Below, one piece after another: positions 7,007 to 15,603 of a stretch of DNA of 64,000 bases. The notes under the pieces are model-generated. The model saw only the letters and a list, made by a program, of their open reading frames with translations. It had not been told where the DNA came from and did no database searches. Made by a program: the position numbers and the translations under genes. This stretch comes from CAZBLK01 sp964492715. GTDB taxonomy: Bacteria > Bacillota > Clostridia > Lachnospirales > WRBF01. Position 1 is the stretch's first letter; each line of letters begins with the position of its first letter. The stretch is from assembly GCA_964492715.1 (NCBI GenBank), contig CAZBLK010000001.1:124001-188000 (forward strand), written 5' to 3'.

Positions 7007-9406
7007 TTAAACTCTAAGCTCTGCACCAAGATTTTCTTCTAAGCTTTTCATAATACGTTTCATAAGCTTGCTAACTTCGTCCTCTGTAAGCGTGCGTTCG
7101 TCTGAACGGAAAGAAATTCTGTAAGCCATTGACTTGTAGCCTTCCTGTATTTGCTTGCCTTTATACACGTCAAACGGAACTACGCCCGTAAGAAGCTTCC
7201 CGCCGTTTTCCTTAACAGATGAAATAATTTGCTCGTTTGTAACCTCGTCTTTTAAAAGCAGGGCAAGGTCACGTTCCACTGAAGGGTATTTCGGTAGCGA
7301 AACATACTTTCTTTCAAGATTTGCATTTGCATAAATTGTGTCAAGGCAAACAGTTGCAACGTACACTTTTGTGCCAATGCTGTAGTTGTCAGCAACAGTT
7401 GGGTGAACTTCGCCCAACATGCCAAGCTCTGTGCCACCTAAACGGATTGTAGCTGTGCGCCCTGGGTGCATATACGTAAGCTTTTCTTCTGGCACGTAGG
7501 AAACGTTGTTTAAACCAAGCATTTCAAAAAGCCCCTCAACAATTCCCTTTAAGTCATAAAAATCTTTTTTGCCGTACATTGCAATTGTAAGCATAGTAGG
7601 CTCGTTTGGCAAAGCTTCAAGCGGAAGGCTTTTAGGAAGGTAAACTTTTGCCACTTCAAACAAAAGAGCTTCTTCGTTACGCCTGTTAAAGTTTGTTGAA
7701 AGTGAGTTAAGCATTGCATTAAGTGTTGTTGTACGCATAATGCTAAAGTCTTCGCCAAGCGGGTTTATTATGTTAACAGTATGCCTTAAATAGCTGTCTT
7801 TTGCAACGTTTAATTTGTCAAAAACTTTTGGGCTTTCAAAGGAGTAGTTCATTGCTTCGCAGAAGCCAACCGAAAGCATGTAGTTTTTAACCATGTCTTC
7901 CATTTGCTGTGTCAAGCTCTTTTTGCCTATAGTTGGCGTTCCTGATGTTAACGTTGCTTCAATTTTATCGTATCCGTAAAGCCGTGCAACTTCTTCGGCT
8001 ATGTCGGCTTCGCCCTCAATGTCGTAGCGGAAAGTAGGAATTTTGGCAACGCCGTTTTTAGCTTTAATGCCAAGGCTTTCAAGATAATGTTCCATATCAC
8101 TTTCGCAAATTTGTGTTCCCAAAAGTTCATTTATTTTTTGTGGGTTGTAATTAATTGTGTAGCTGTTTCTTACGTTTGGATAGCAGTCAACGTGCCCTTT
8201 AACAACTTCGCCGCAACCAAGCATTTCTACAAGCTGAACAGCCCTTTCAACCGCTAAAAGCGCAAGGTTTGGGTCTAGCCCTTTTTCGTATTTGCCGGAA
8301 GCATCTGTGCGAAGCCCAAGCTTCTTTGATGTATGCCTAATGTTTACACCGTTAAAACAAGCAGACTCAAAAAGAATACCTGTTGCATTTTCAGTTACCT
8401 TCGAGTTTTCACCGCCCATTACACCAGCAATTGCAAGGGCTTTGTCACAGTCAGCAATTACAAGCATTGAGCTGTCAAGGTTACGTTCTACGCCGTCGAG
8501 TGTTTTAAAAGTTTCGCCGTCTTTTGCGTTTCGTACAATAATTTTTTTGTTGGAAACGTTGTCAATGTCAAAAGCGTGCATTGGCTGGCCAAGTTCAAGC
8601 ATTACATAGTTTGTTATGTCAACTATGTTGTTTATTGGGCGAAGCCCAGCAGCAGTAAGCCTGTGCCTAAGCCAAAGCGGTGATGGTTCAATTTTAACGT
8701 TTTTAACAACACGTGCAATGTACCTTGGGCAAAGCTCGGCATTTAAAATTTCAATGTCTATCATTTCTTTTATATTGCCCTCTGACGTTTCTTTTAATGT
8801 AGGCATAGGGAAATTAAGCGGTTTTGAAAAAGTAGCCGAAGCTTCCCTTGCAATGCCTAAAACAGAATAGCAGTCTGGTCTGTTTGAAGTAATTTCATAC
8901 TCTACAACTTCGTCACAAAGCTGCAAAATTGGGCGAACGTCTGCGCCAAGCTCAAGCTGTGCTTCTTGCTCTTTTGGGAAAACGTAAATGCCGTGTTCTG
9001 GGGCTTCTGGGTAGTCGTGCGTGTCGTAACCAAGCTCTTGAATAGAGCACATCATACCGTTTGACTCCTCGCCACGCAAACGCCCTTTTTTAATTACAAC
9101 TCCGCCGTGTACTGTAGAGCCGTCAAGCGCAACAGGAACATAGTCGCCTTCTTTAATGTTTGTAGCACCAGTAACAATTTGCAAAACACCTTGTGCGCCA
9201 ACGTCAACTTGTGTTATAACAAGCTTGTCAGCATTTGGGTGCTGTTCAATTTTTGTAATTTTTCCAACTACAATGTTATTAAGCACTTCGCCTAAATTTT
9301 CGACACCTTCAACTTTTGTGCCAGTCATTGTCATTTTGTGAACATATTCGTTTATATCACAATCTATAGAAACATATTCCTTTAACCAAGACATAGGAAC
9401 ATTCAT
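7007..9406 (-). CDS. pheT: Phenylalanine-tRNA ligase beta subunit
   Basis: PheT pairs with PheS in an (alpha-beta)2 enzyme that charges tRNA-Phe; the beta chain binds tRNA and edits Tyr-tRNA-Phe. The 799-residue protein has the long bacterial architecture: an EMAP-type OB-fold tRNA-binding domain at about 40-150 (VVGKITKIEQHPNADKL), the B3/B4 editing region at about 210-390, the B5 domain at about 405-475, a catalytic-like core at about 485-690, and a C-terminal ferredoxin-fold anticodon-binding domain at about 705-798 (PKYPSVERDLALLL). The ATG is preceded by aaggagg and lies 12 nt after the pheS stop. The pair shares one T-box leader. Confidence 0.97.
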   Translation of the reverse strand: MNVPMSWLKEYVSIDCDINEYVHKMTMTGTKVEGVENLGEVLNNIVVGKITKIEQHPNADKLVITQVDVGAQGVLQIVTGATNIKEGDYVPVALDGSTVHGGVVIKKGRLRGEESNGMMCSIQELGYDTHDYPEAPEHGIYVFPKEQEAQLELGADVRPILQLCDEVVEYEITSNRPDCYSVLGIAREASATFSKPLNFPMPTLKETSEGNIKEMIDIEILNAELCPRYIARVVKNVKIEPSPLWLRHRLTAAGLRPINNIVDITNYVMLELGQPMHAFDIDNVSNKKIIVRNAKDGETFKTLDGVERNLDSSMLVIADCDKALAIAGVMGGENSKVTENATGILFESACFNGVNIRHTSKKLGLRTDASGKYEKGLDPNLALLAVERAVQLVEMLGCGEVVKGHVDCYPNVRNSYTINYNPQKINELLGTQICESDMEHYLESLGIKAKNGVAKIPTFRYDIEGEADIAEEVARLYGYDKIEATLTSGTPTIGKKSLTQQMEDMVKNYMLSVGFCEAMNYSFESPKVFDKLNVAKDSYLRHTVNIINPLGEDFSIMRTTTLNAMLNSLSTNFNRRNEEALLFEVAKVYLPKSLPLEALPNEPTMLTIAMYGKKDFYDLKGIVEGLFEMLGLNNVSYVPEEKLTYMHPGRTATIRLGGTELGMLGEVHPTVADNYSIGTKVYVATVCLDTIYANANLERKYVSLPKYPSVERDLALLLKDEVTNEQIISSVKENGGKLLTGVVPFDVYKGKQIQEGYKSMAYRISFRSDERTLTEDEVSKLMKRIMKSLEENLGAELRV

Positions 9407-9418
9407 GTTAAACCCTCC

Positions 9419-10438
9419 TTAAAACTGCTTTAAAAACCTAACGTCATTTTCGTATAGCAAACGCATGTCAGTAATTCCGTAACGTTGCATTGCAACACGC
9501 TCTGCACCCATGCCAAAAGCAAAACCACTGTAAACAGTTGGGTCAATGCCAGACATTTTAAGCACCTTTGGGTGAACCATTCCACAGCCCAAAATTTCAA
9601 TAAAGCCGCTTTGTTTGCACACACGGCAGCCTTCGCCACCACACGCAAAGCAAGTTACGTCCATTTCTGCGCTAGGCTCTGTAAAAGGGAAGTGGTGAGG
9701 GCGGAAGCGAACTTTTGTGTGTTTGCCAAAAAGCTCTTTAGCAAAAACTTCAAGAGTGCCTTTTAAGTCGCCCATAGTTACACCTTTGTCAACGACAAGT
9801 GCTTCAACTTGGTGGAAAACAGGAGAGTGAGTTGCGTCAACTTCGTCAGAACGGTAAACACGCCCAGGGGCAAGCACACGAATTGGAGGTTTTGTTTTTT
9901 CCATTGTATGAACTTGCATGTTCGACGTTTGTGTGCGCAAAACAAAACCGCCATCAACATAAAACGTGTCTTGCTCGTCTCTTGCAGGGTGTCCTTTTCC
10001 AATGTTAAGTGCTTCAAAGTTGTAGTAGTCTGTTTCAATGTCAGGGCCTTCTGCAATTTCAAAGCCCATGCCAATGAAAATTTGTTTAATTTCGTCAAGC
10101 ACCATTGTCATTGGGTGCTTGTGCCCTACTGTTGGCACTTTACCAGGCATTGAAACGTCGATAGTTTCAGTTTTAAGGCGAATGTTTTGCTCTGCACTGT
10201 ACAAAGCTTTTTTTGCATCGTCAAGTGCATTTTCAACGTATACACGAAGCTCGTTTACCATTTGCCCAGCTTTTGGGCGTTCTTCCGGGCTTAACTTGCC
10301 CATGCCTTTTAAAAGCTCTGTAAGCTCGCCTTTTTTACCCAAAAGTTTTACACGTAGCTCATCAAGTGATTTTAGTTCTTTAATTTCACTTATGCTTTTT
10401 TCTGTTAAGCTTCTTATGGATTGAAGCTTTTCAATCAT
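9419..10438 (-). CDS. pheS: Phenylalanine-tRNA ligase alpha subunit
   Basis: This is the catalytic alpha subunit. The N-terminal coiled-coil arm spans about residues 1-85. The class II core follows, with the conserved GHPARDEQDTFY and RTQTSNMQVHTM segments and the motif 3 region GFAFGMGAERVAMQRYG near the C-terminus. A CxxC-rich stretch (CFACGGEGCRVC) within the core is common in Gram-positive PheS. I placed the start at the ATG at 10438 (339 residues, MIEKLQSI) because aaagga lies at the right distance. A frame-open extension upstream would reach into the T-box terminator. Expression is set by the Phe T-box directly upstream. Confidence 0.97.
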   Translation of the reverse strand: MIEKLQSIRSLTEKSISEIKELKSLDELRVKLLGKKGELTELLKGMGKLSPEERPKAGQMVNELRVYVENALDDAKKALYSAEQNIRLKTETIDVSMPGKVPTVGHKHPMTMVLDEIKQIFIGMGFEIAEGPDIETDYYNFEALNIGKGHPARDEQDTFYVDGGFVLRTQTSNMQVHTMEKTKPPIRVLAPGRVYRSDEVDATHSPVFHQVEALVVDKGVTMGDLKGTLEVFAKELFGKHTKVRFRPHHFPFTEPSAEMDVTCFACGGEGCRVCKQSGFIEILGCGMVHPKVLKMSGIDPTVYSGFAFGMGAERVAMQRYGITDMRLLYENDVRFLKQF

Positions 10439-10454
10439 AAAATCATTCCTTTCC

Positions 10455-10718
10455 AGCGAAAAAATAAAAAAGCCTCCGTCCAAAAGGGACGAAGGCTATC
10501 GTGGTACCACCCAAATTCCTGCACAAAAAGAGCAGGCACTCAAACGCTGTAACGGGCTTACCCGTGTTTTCTTAACGGCAACGCTTTAGGAAAACCAACT
10601 CCTGTGCGAACTTCTTCACATGTTCTAACGGAAAACGCTTCCAGCCGACGACGTTTTCTCTCTGTACCGAAAATGTGCGTACTCTCACAATCATAGTCTT
10701 TGCATTTTTCTACATAAT
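10455..10718 (-). ncRNA. T-box leader, tRNA-Phe responsive
   Basis: Reading the minus strand, the leader contains the conserved T-box sequence ggtggtaccacg (covering 10499-10512) and then a terminator hairpin (10471-10497) followed by a T-run. Uncharged tRNA-Phe would pair its end with the T-box and favour the antiterminator, letting pheS-pheT be transcribed. A TTC codon at 10610-10608, in a purine-rich stretch on the 3' side of the first stem, fits a Phe specifier. The 5' part carries the usual AGAGAG-like and GCTGGAAG elements. Borders are approximate; the 5' end is inferred from the promoter at 10725-10752. Confidence 0.92.
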
Positions 10719-10724
10719 ACATGT

Positions 10725-10752
10725 ATTATAGCATATGAATTTTTGGTGTCAA
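10725..10752 (-). promoter_or_regulatory. SigA-type promoter of the pheST operon
   Basis: On the minus strand TTGACA (10752-10747) and TATAAT (10730-10725) are separated by 16 bp. Both hexamers match the consensus exactly. The -35 box overlaps the stop codon of the upstream luxC-like gene, so there is no gap between the two units. Confidence 0.85.
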
Positions 10753-12056
10753 GGGTGAGGTATGGGTTTTTCTTCAAAAGAAACTGTCTTTGTGTACCTA
10801 CGCAAAGGGTACTCGCCGTCATGCGGGGAACGGCTATGCATTTTAGACATATGCCTTCCGTCTGTTATTTTTACTGCACCTGCTTTCCAAAAAATATTAA
10901 TTAGCTGTTGTGCATCTGTGTCGTTGCAAACAAGCCCAACTGTTTGCAAATAATTTTTATATGGTCTAAGGGTAGCTAAAACCTGATTTTTTGGCAGGCG
11001 TTTTACCCAACAATTTTTGTACATAGTTGACGTGCAAAGAGACGAATCGGTGTACGCCGTTACACTGCAATCATTGCCTTTAAAAATTTTTGTATCATTA
11101 AAAACAGCCTCAATTGACTGATTATATAGGCGCAAGCTTATTTGAGCATCAATCCATAGGTTTGGTTCTGTCGGATATTTTTTGCTTACGTTGTCCAAAA
11201 TTTTTACAAAACGGTTGCAAAAGTCATAAACTTCATTCATAGAATCAGTATTAACGTAAATGCCTTGGCAAGAACTGCAAAGCAACTGGTTTGTGTGAGA
11301 AATATTTTCTGCAACACCTTCTAAGTCCTCGTCGCTTACTTGTTTTCCCGAAACATAAGCAAAGCTAATTTTATGACCCCATTCAATAATTTTTGTGTTT
11401 GGAGTAGCCATTTCCCGAACGGCTTTTATAGCAACATCTCCGCCCCAAACAACAATGGCATCAGCTAAACCAGCGATTTTTTTCATAGCTTCAACATCTT
11501 TAGACGAATAGTCAAATACGTATACATATTCAGTTAGCAAAGGCTGAATACGTAACAATTCCAACAAAATTCTTACTGAAATACCGCCTTCTTCTTGAGG
11601 AAGTTTCAAAATATTTATGTTTCCTGTCAAAAGCCCCTCAATTACCGTAAAAACGGGTAAACCGTCGGTGTTACCTGCTGCTATATGGAACAATACACCA
11701 AGCGGCATAATTTGCTCTGTTACAGTGTTTTCATAAAATTCTGGTTTGTATTGTAAGCTACTTCTATAATCAGTGCCAAGCTCGTTTTTTAACCTGCTTT
11801 CTATGTATTCCCTGCTTAAAAAGTTTTTTGCATCTGCAATGTATTCTTTTGCAAATTGTTTTGGTATGCCAAGGTCTATAAGTGTTTGTATATGCTCGGT
11901 TTCATTTAACGAGCGAGAAAGAGCGTCACAAGCATCAATTATTAAGCTTGGAGCAAGTTTTTCTTTTGACAGAGTTTTAATAATTCGTGTATTCAAAGTG
12001 TCTAAAACAGCGTCACATTCATCTGCTGAAATAATTTTTCCATCTACTAAATTCAC
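10749..12056 (-). CDS. luxC: Acyl-CoA/acyl-protein reductase, LuxC family
   Basis: LuxC-type enzymes reduce a fatty-acyl thioester to the aldehyde with NAD(P)H, through an acyl-cysteine. The 435-residue protein has the aldehyde-dehydrogenase-like layout: PLGVLFHIAAGNTDGLP near residue 120, KLPQEEGG for cofactor binding, and NQLLCSSCQGIYV with Cys260 as the likely nucleophile. I chose the GTG at 12056 because aaaagggg lies just upstream and the LuxE-like gene ends 2 nt before it; an in-frame ATG at 12101 would overlap that gene by 43 bp. It forms a tight pair with the LuxE-like gene. No luciferase (luxAB) or LuxD is present, so the aldehyde must serve another purpose. The family is firm, the physiological role unknown. 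Confidence 0.88.
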   Translation of the reverse strand: MNLVDGKIISADECDAVLDTLNTRIIKTLSKEKLAPSLIIDACDALSRSLNETEHIQTLIDLGIPKQFAKEYIADAKNFLSREYIESRLKNELGTDYRSSLQYKPEFYENTVTEQIMPLGVLFHIAAGNTDGLPVFTVIEGLLTGNINILKLPQEEGGISVRILLELLRIQPLLTEYVYVFDYSSKDVEAMKKIAGLADAIVVWGGDVAIKAVREMATPNTKIIEWGHKISFAYVSGKQVSDEDLEGVAENISHTNQLLCSSCQGIYVNTDSMNEVYDFCNRFVKILDNVSKKYPTEPNLWIDAQISLRLYNQSIEAVFNDTKIFKGNDCSVTAYTDSSLCTSTMYKNCWVKRLPKNQVLATLRPYKNYLQTVGLVCNDTDAQQLINIFWKAGAVKITDGRHMSKMHSRSPHDGEYPLRRYTKTVSFEEKPIPHP

Positions 12057-12058
12057 GC

Positions 12059-13177
12059 CTACACCCCTTTTGTTAATAACTCGTTCGCTCCAGCGGCACA
12101 TGTTTTAATTTCTTGAACACCAGCACGCCCAAGAATTTCAAAATATGGCGAATTAATTCCGCAGCCACAGCTTTTTCCATCGTACATAATTGCCAAATCG
12201 TCAGTTATAATGCTCCCTAACGGCATACTTGAAACAATCGGAGAAACAAGGTTTAAAAGCCCTGGTGTGCCGTTTGGAACAGGTTCAAAGGTTTTTACGT
12301 CCCTAATAATTACACGTCCGTAAATTGGAACATGGAAATGGTGGTTTTTGCAATCGCAATAAAGGATATTGCTTTCAACTACAGCAAAAAATTCCTTTAT
12401 ATTTTTTTCGCCTATGCCAAGTGTTTCTTCTGCCAACCGATACAACTCAGCTTTGTCAACTTTTTCGCTGTTAAATTGTTTCCAGCCGCCGCCAAGAAGT
12501 ATTTTTGACTTTGAATTCATACGGAGTTTTATGTTATGTTCTTTCAGCAACTTCATCATAAAATACAAATATGCTGGAAAACCTACAAGCCTAACAGGAA
12601 ATGCAGCTTTGCTGTATTTAATAAGCTTGGACTTTATTCCCTCAACGTTTAAATCGTAAGTTACCCCGTTGCTTTTTAACGCATACTCTCTGTGCAGTGC
12701 AGGGGCAAGAAATGTACTTCCAAAAGCTGTTTTTACTGCGCCCATATTGTTATGCTTAGCTGGCTGATAACCTAAAACTATGTAGTTGGTTGGAATTGCA
12801 GAAAAAAGCCTGTGATAATTTATAGTTTTCCAAATCATTTTTGCACCGTAGAAGCATGTTTTCATGTCAAGCCCCACCTTAGTTGGTGCTCCTTTTGTTC
12901 CAGAAGTTGTAGACTTTATAAGCATCTTATCTTCTGGCATAGAAAACAGTTCATTTGATTTATAAAACATTGTCGGAATAGGTGGAATTAGGTGCAAGTC
13001 GGCAGCGTCTTTTAAGAAGCTTGTATCAAAACCCTTTTGAGTAAGTATTTTGTCGTAGTCAGTGCAGTGTGCTCTATGGAAACTTATACTTTCCTTCATA
13101 GCTTCAGTAAATATTGTGCCACTGTTATCTAAATCATAGAGCTTTTTAAGTGAAAATAATTTATTTCGATAGTCCAT
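12059..13177 (-). CDS. luxE: Acyl-protein synthetase, LuxE family
   Basis: LuxE-type proteins activate a fatty acid with ATP and pass it as a thioester to the LuxC reductase. The 372-residue protein carries the adenylate-forming P-loop STTSGTKG at about residues 89-96. The N-terminal DSxFxxL-like helices and the C-terminal ILGRAGVQEIKTCA stretch are typical of LuxE/PaaK-like proteins. The ATG at 13177 is preferred because ggaggt precedes it at the proper spacing; the frame stays open 19 codons upstream. It is the first gene of a two-gene operon with luxC. Acyl donor and product are unknown; bioluminescence is very unlikely because no luciferase is encoded here. Confidence 0.85.
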   Translation of the reverse strand: MDYRNKLFSLKKLYDLDNSGTIFTEAMKESISFHRAHCTDYDKILTQKGFDTSFLKDAADLHLIPPIPTMFYKSNELFSMPEDKMLIKSTTSGTKGAPTKVGLDMKTCFYGAKMIWKTINYHRLFSAIPTNYIVLGYQPAKHNNMGAVKTAFGSTFLAPALHREYALKSNGVTYDLNVEGIKSKLIKYSKAAFPVRLVGFPAYLYFMMKLLKEHNIKLRMNSKSKILLGGGWKQFNSEKVDKAELYRLAEETLGIGEKNIKEFFAVVESNILYCDCKNHHFHVPIYGRVIIRDVKTFEPVPNGTPGLLNLVSPIVSSMPLGSIITDDLAIMYDGKSCGCGINSPYFEILGRAGVQEIKTCAAGANELLTKGV

Positions 13178-13320
13178 AGCTACCTCCAAAATAGTTAGTT
13201 TATTTTCAAAGAAAAGGTGTTTAAACTGGCACAATTTTAATTAATTTATTGGAAGATAACTTGCTAATGTCTTTTTGATTAGTTTACATTATGTTGCAGA
13301 ATAAAGCAATAGTATCAAAA

Positions 13321-13360
13321 TTATGTCAATTCCATTTTTTAACGATGTTGGTAGAGGTTA
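13321..13360. repeat. Degraded terminus of a MITE-like repeat
   Basis: The stretch caattccattttttaacg followed by atgttggtaga closely matches, on the other strand, the end of the element at 39491-39564, and resembles the left end of the element at 51304-51396. It faces a second fragment at 13572-13604 in inverted orientation. This may be the worn remnant of one insertion that now carries the mraZ promoter region. Confidence 0.45.
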
Positions 13361-13520
13361 CACTCGAAAAAAAATTTTTTGAAAAACAAATTAAAATATA
13401 CTGGAAAAACATGGAGAAATTAGGATTTACATTAATTATTTAGTATAATCACAGCTTTTTTTGCGCTCAAAAGAATTAAAAACTTCTTGTATTTATGTTA
13501 AGCATGTATTAAAATGTACT

Positions 13521-13547
13521 AAAGTGGTTAAAAGTGGAGTAAAGTGG
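13521..13547 (+). promoter_or_regulatory. MraZ operator: three AAAGTGG repeats
   Basis: AAAGTGG occurs three times at exactly 10-bp spacing (13521, 13531, 13541), with a degenerate fourth unit (aaaatgt) at 13511. MraZ proteins are known to bind short GTG-containing repeats of about one helical turn upstream of their own operon. The repeats lie about 80 bp before the mraZ start, so autoregulation of the cell-wall cluster is predicted. Confidence 0.8.
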
Positions 13548-13571
13548 TCTGAAAAACCAGTTATTGCAATT

Positions 13572-13604
13572 TATAGTTAATGTCTTTTAAAACGGAATTG
13601 CTAG
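13572..13604. repeat. Degraded terminus of a MITE-like repeat (inverted partner)
   Basis: The segment ending aaaacggaattgctagg matches the fragment at 55933-55968 (aaaacggaattgctata) and is inverted relative to 13321-13360. Both fragments are imperfect, so this is an old copy at best. Confidence 0.45.
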
Positions 13605-13626
13605 GTGTTATGAGGTGGTGGCATAA

Positions 13627-14058
13627 ATGTTTCTCGGTGAATATAATCATTCGTTAGATTCAAAGGGAAGGCTTATTATGCCTGCAAAACTCCGTGAAGG
13701 TTTGAAGGAGCATTTTATAGTTACAAAGGGGCTTGACCGCTGCCTTTTTGTATATGACCTAAAGGAATGGGAAAATATAAATGAAAAAATAAGCAAGCTT
13801 CCTGTTACAGATGAGGGCGTAAGGCGTTTTGTAAGGTTTTTCTTTGGCGGCGCTTGTGAAGTTGTTTTAGACGCACAAGGGCGGGCGTTAATTCCGCAAA
13901 ACCTAAGGCAGTACGCAGGAATTACAAAGGAAGTTGTCAGCATAGGTGTTTCAAACAGAGTTGAAATTTGGAGCAAGGAAAGCTGGGATACATATAACGG
14001 CGGCTCAAACTACATTGACGAGCAGTTGGCTGAAAAAATGGCTGTTCTCGGAATATAA
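13627..14058 (+). CDS. mraZ: Transcriptional regulator MraZ
   Basis: MraZ is the DNA-binding repressor of the division and cell-wall cluster. The 143-residue protein starts MFLGEYNHSLDSKGRLIMPAK, the first AbrB-like half. The second half has FFGGACEVVLDAQGRALIPQNL and so repeats the D.(K/Q)GR..IP signature. The tandem arrangement lets an octameric ring grip the AAAGTGG repeats upstream. A gaggtgg site precedes the ATG. It heads a plus-strand series of ten genes. Identification is certain. Confidence 0.97.
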   Translation: MFLGEYNHSLDSKGRLIMPAKLREGLKEHFIVTKGLDRCLFVYDLKEWENINEKISKLPVTDEGVRRFVRFFFGGACEVVLDAQGRALIPQNLRQYAGITKEVVSIGVSNRVEIWSKESWDTYNGGSNYIDEQLAEKMAVLGI

Positions 14059-14078
14059 GAAAATTAAAGGAGAATAAA

Positions 14079-15020
14079 ATGGAATTTTCGCATAAATCTG
14101 TTTTGCTTAATGAATGTATCGAAGGGCTTAACATAAAAAATGACGGCGTGTACGTAGATGGCACTCTTGGCGGTGCTGGACATTCGCTGGAAATTTGTAA
14201 AAGGCTGTCGGAAAACGGAATGTTAATTGGGATTGACCAAGACATTAACGCAATACAGAAGGCGAAGGCTGTTTTAAGCGGACAAGCATGTAAGCTTGAG
14301 TTTGCAAATTGCAATTTTTCTAATGTAAATGAAGTAATTGCAAGTGTAGAGCTTATGGGAAAAAAGGTTGACGGCTTTTTGCTTGACCTTGGTGTTTCTT
14401 CCCACCAGCTAGATGAAGCAAGCCGTGGGTTTTCCTACATGCAGGACGCACCGCTTGACATGCGAATGGACGTTAGGCAAAGCATGTCGGCTTACACTGT
14501 TGTAAATGAATATGACGAAGAAGAACTTTTTAAAATAATTAAAGACTACGGCGAAGAACGTTTTGCAAAACGAATTGCAAGGTTTATTTCGGAAGAGCGA
14601 AGGAAAAAGCCTATCGAAACAACGTTAGAGCTTGTGGCAGTAATAAAACGTGCAATACCTGCTTCAAACAGGCAAGACGGGCCGCACCCAGCAAAGCGTA
14701 CCTTCCAAGCTATAAGGATAGAAGTAAACAGCGAGCTTTCAATTCTTGAAAAGGCAATTAATAACATGGTTAATTTGCTTAACAATGGAGGAAGAATTTG
14801 TATTATTACTTTCCATTCGCTTGAAGATAGAATTGTTAAAAACACTTTTAAAAGCCTAACAGACCCATGCACTTGTCCGTCGCAGCTTCCAGTTTGCGTT
14901 TGCGGAAAAAAGCCATCGCTTAGGCTTGTAACTAAAAAACCAATTTTGCCAAGCGAAGAAGAACTTTTGGAAAACCACAGGTCACGTTCGGCAAAGCTTA
15001 GAGTTGCGGAAAAGGTTTAG
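14079..15020 (+). CDS. rsmH: 16S rRNA (cytosine1402-N4)-methyltransferase
   Basis: RsmH (MraW) methylates N4 of C1402 of 16S rRNA in the ribosomal P site. At 313 residues it has the usual size. It opens with FSHKSVLLNECIEGL, followed by the SAM-binding GTLGGAGHS near residue 28, then LLDLGVSSHQLDEASRGFSY and the C-terminal ITFHSLEDRIVKNTF. A CxC-containing loop (CTCPSQLPVCVCGKKP) typical of the family lies near residue 268. Its start has aaaggag upstream, 21 nt after mraZ. The order mraZ-rsmH-ftsL is standard. Confidence 0.97.
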   Translation: MEFSHKSVLLNECIEGLNIKNDGVYVDGTLGGAGHSLEICKRLSENGMLIGIDQDINAIQKAKAVLSGQACKLEFANCNFSNVNEVIASVELMGKKVDGFLLDLGVSSHQLDEASRGFSYMQDAPLDMRMDVRQSMSAYTVVNEYDEEELFKIIKDYGEERFAKRIARFISEERRKKPIETTLELVAVIKRAIPASNRQDGPHPAKRTFQAIRIEVNSELSILEKAINNMVNLLNNGGRICIITFHSLEDRIVKNTFKSLTDPCTCPSQLPVCVCGKKPSLRLVTKKPILPSEEELLENHRSRSAKLRVAEKV

Positions 15021-15032
15021 TGAGGTGACGAA

Positions 15033-15578
15033 ATGTCTACTACAAGAAAAAACAGAGCATCATATTCAGGGAGCTATTCAGATTATTACTCACATTCATC
15101 AGAAGCTGTTGATGTTTACAGGCAAAGAACGCCACGGCCAAAGCAAAACAAAAAAAGGCGCAGGTCGCTAAAGCCAAAAGCTATTTATCGCCGTGTAAAT
15201 GGCGAAAAAGCAAGCTTATCTTTTTTATCTGTAGTAACAATTTCAATTATTTTTATTGGTATATTAGGCATTGTTTTGTGTGTTGCTTTTACAATTCAAA
15301 AGCAAAATACAATTTTGTCTTTAAATACCGAACTAAAAAAGCTTCAAGAAGACAACTTAACAAAGTCTGTTCAAATTACACAAAACCGTGACTTAAAGGA
15401 AATTGAAGCAATTGCAAAAAGCCAGCTTCAAATGAGCAAGCCAAAGGCACATCAAATTATGTACATAGATGTACCAAAGCAAAACTATGTTGTTCAAAGC
15501 AGGCAAGCAATTTCCGAGTCGGAAAATATAGTTGTTAAGCTAGTTAACTTTTGGAAAAGCCTTGTCAAAAGTAAATAA
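15033..15578 (+). CDS. ftsL: FtsL-like cell division protein
   Basis: This is a bitopic membrane protein placed where ftsL always lies, between rsmH and the division PBP. The 181 residues comprise a long basic cytoplasmic tail (about 1-60, rich in Lys/Arg and Tyr/Ser), one membrane helix at about 66-90 (LSVVTIISIIF...), and a short external coiled coil at about 93-125 (NTILSLNTELKKLQEDN). FtsL forms a complex with FtsB/DivIC and DivIB that activates septal synthesis. Sequence conservation in this family is low, so the name rests on topology and position. A gaggtgac ribosome site fits the ATG. Confidence 0.82.
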   Translation: MSTTRKNRASYSGSYSDYYSHSSEAVDVYRQRTPRPKQNKKRRRSLKPKAIYRRVNGEKASLSFLSVVTISIIFIGILGIVLCVAFTIQKQNTILSLNTELKKLQEDNLTKSVQITQNRDLKEIEAIAKSQLQMSKPKAHQIMYIDVPKQNYVVQSRQAISESENIVVKLVNFWKSLVKSK

Positions 15579-15603
15579 CATGAAACGAAGGAATAGATAG
15601 AGT

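Larger units (their letters stand above)
13178..13626. other. Divergent intergenic region between luxE and mraZ
   Basis: This 449-bp AT-rich region holds no convincing gene. It contains two degraded pieces of a small repeat family (13321-13360 and 13572-13604, see those entries), a TATAAT box at 13444-13449 without a good -35, and the MraZ-type operator at 13521-13547. The mraZ ribosome site (gaggtgg) is at its right end. The luxE promoter must lie in the left part, but I could not pin it down. Confidence 0.7.

Noticed and set aside
10749..13177. Bioluminescence operon
   Set aside because: Only luxC- and luxE-type genes are present; no luciferase, thioesterase or flavin reductase gene is found.
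14546..14872. Antisense open frames inside rsmH and many other genes
   Set aside because: They lie fully within strongly identified genes, have no ribosome sites and no family features; they are frame shadows.
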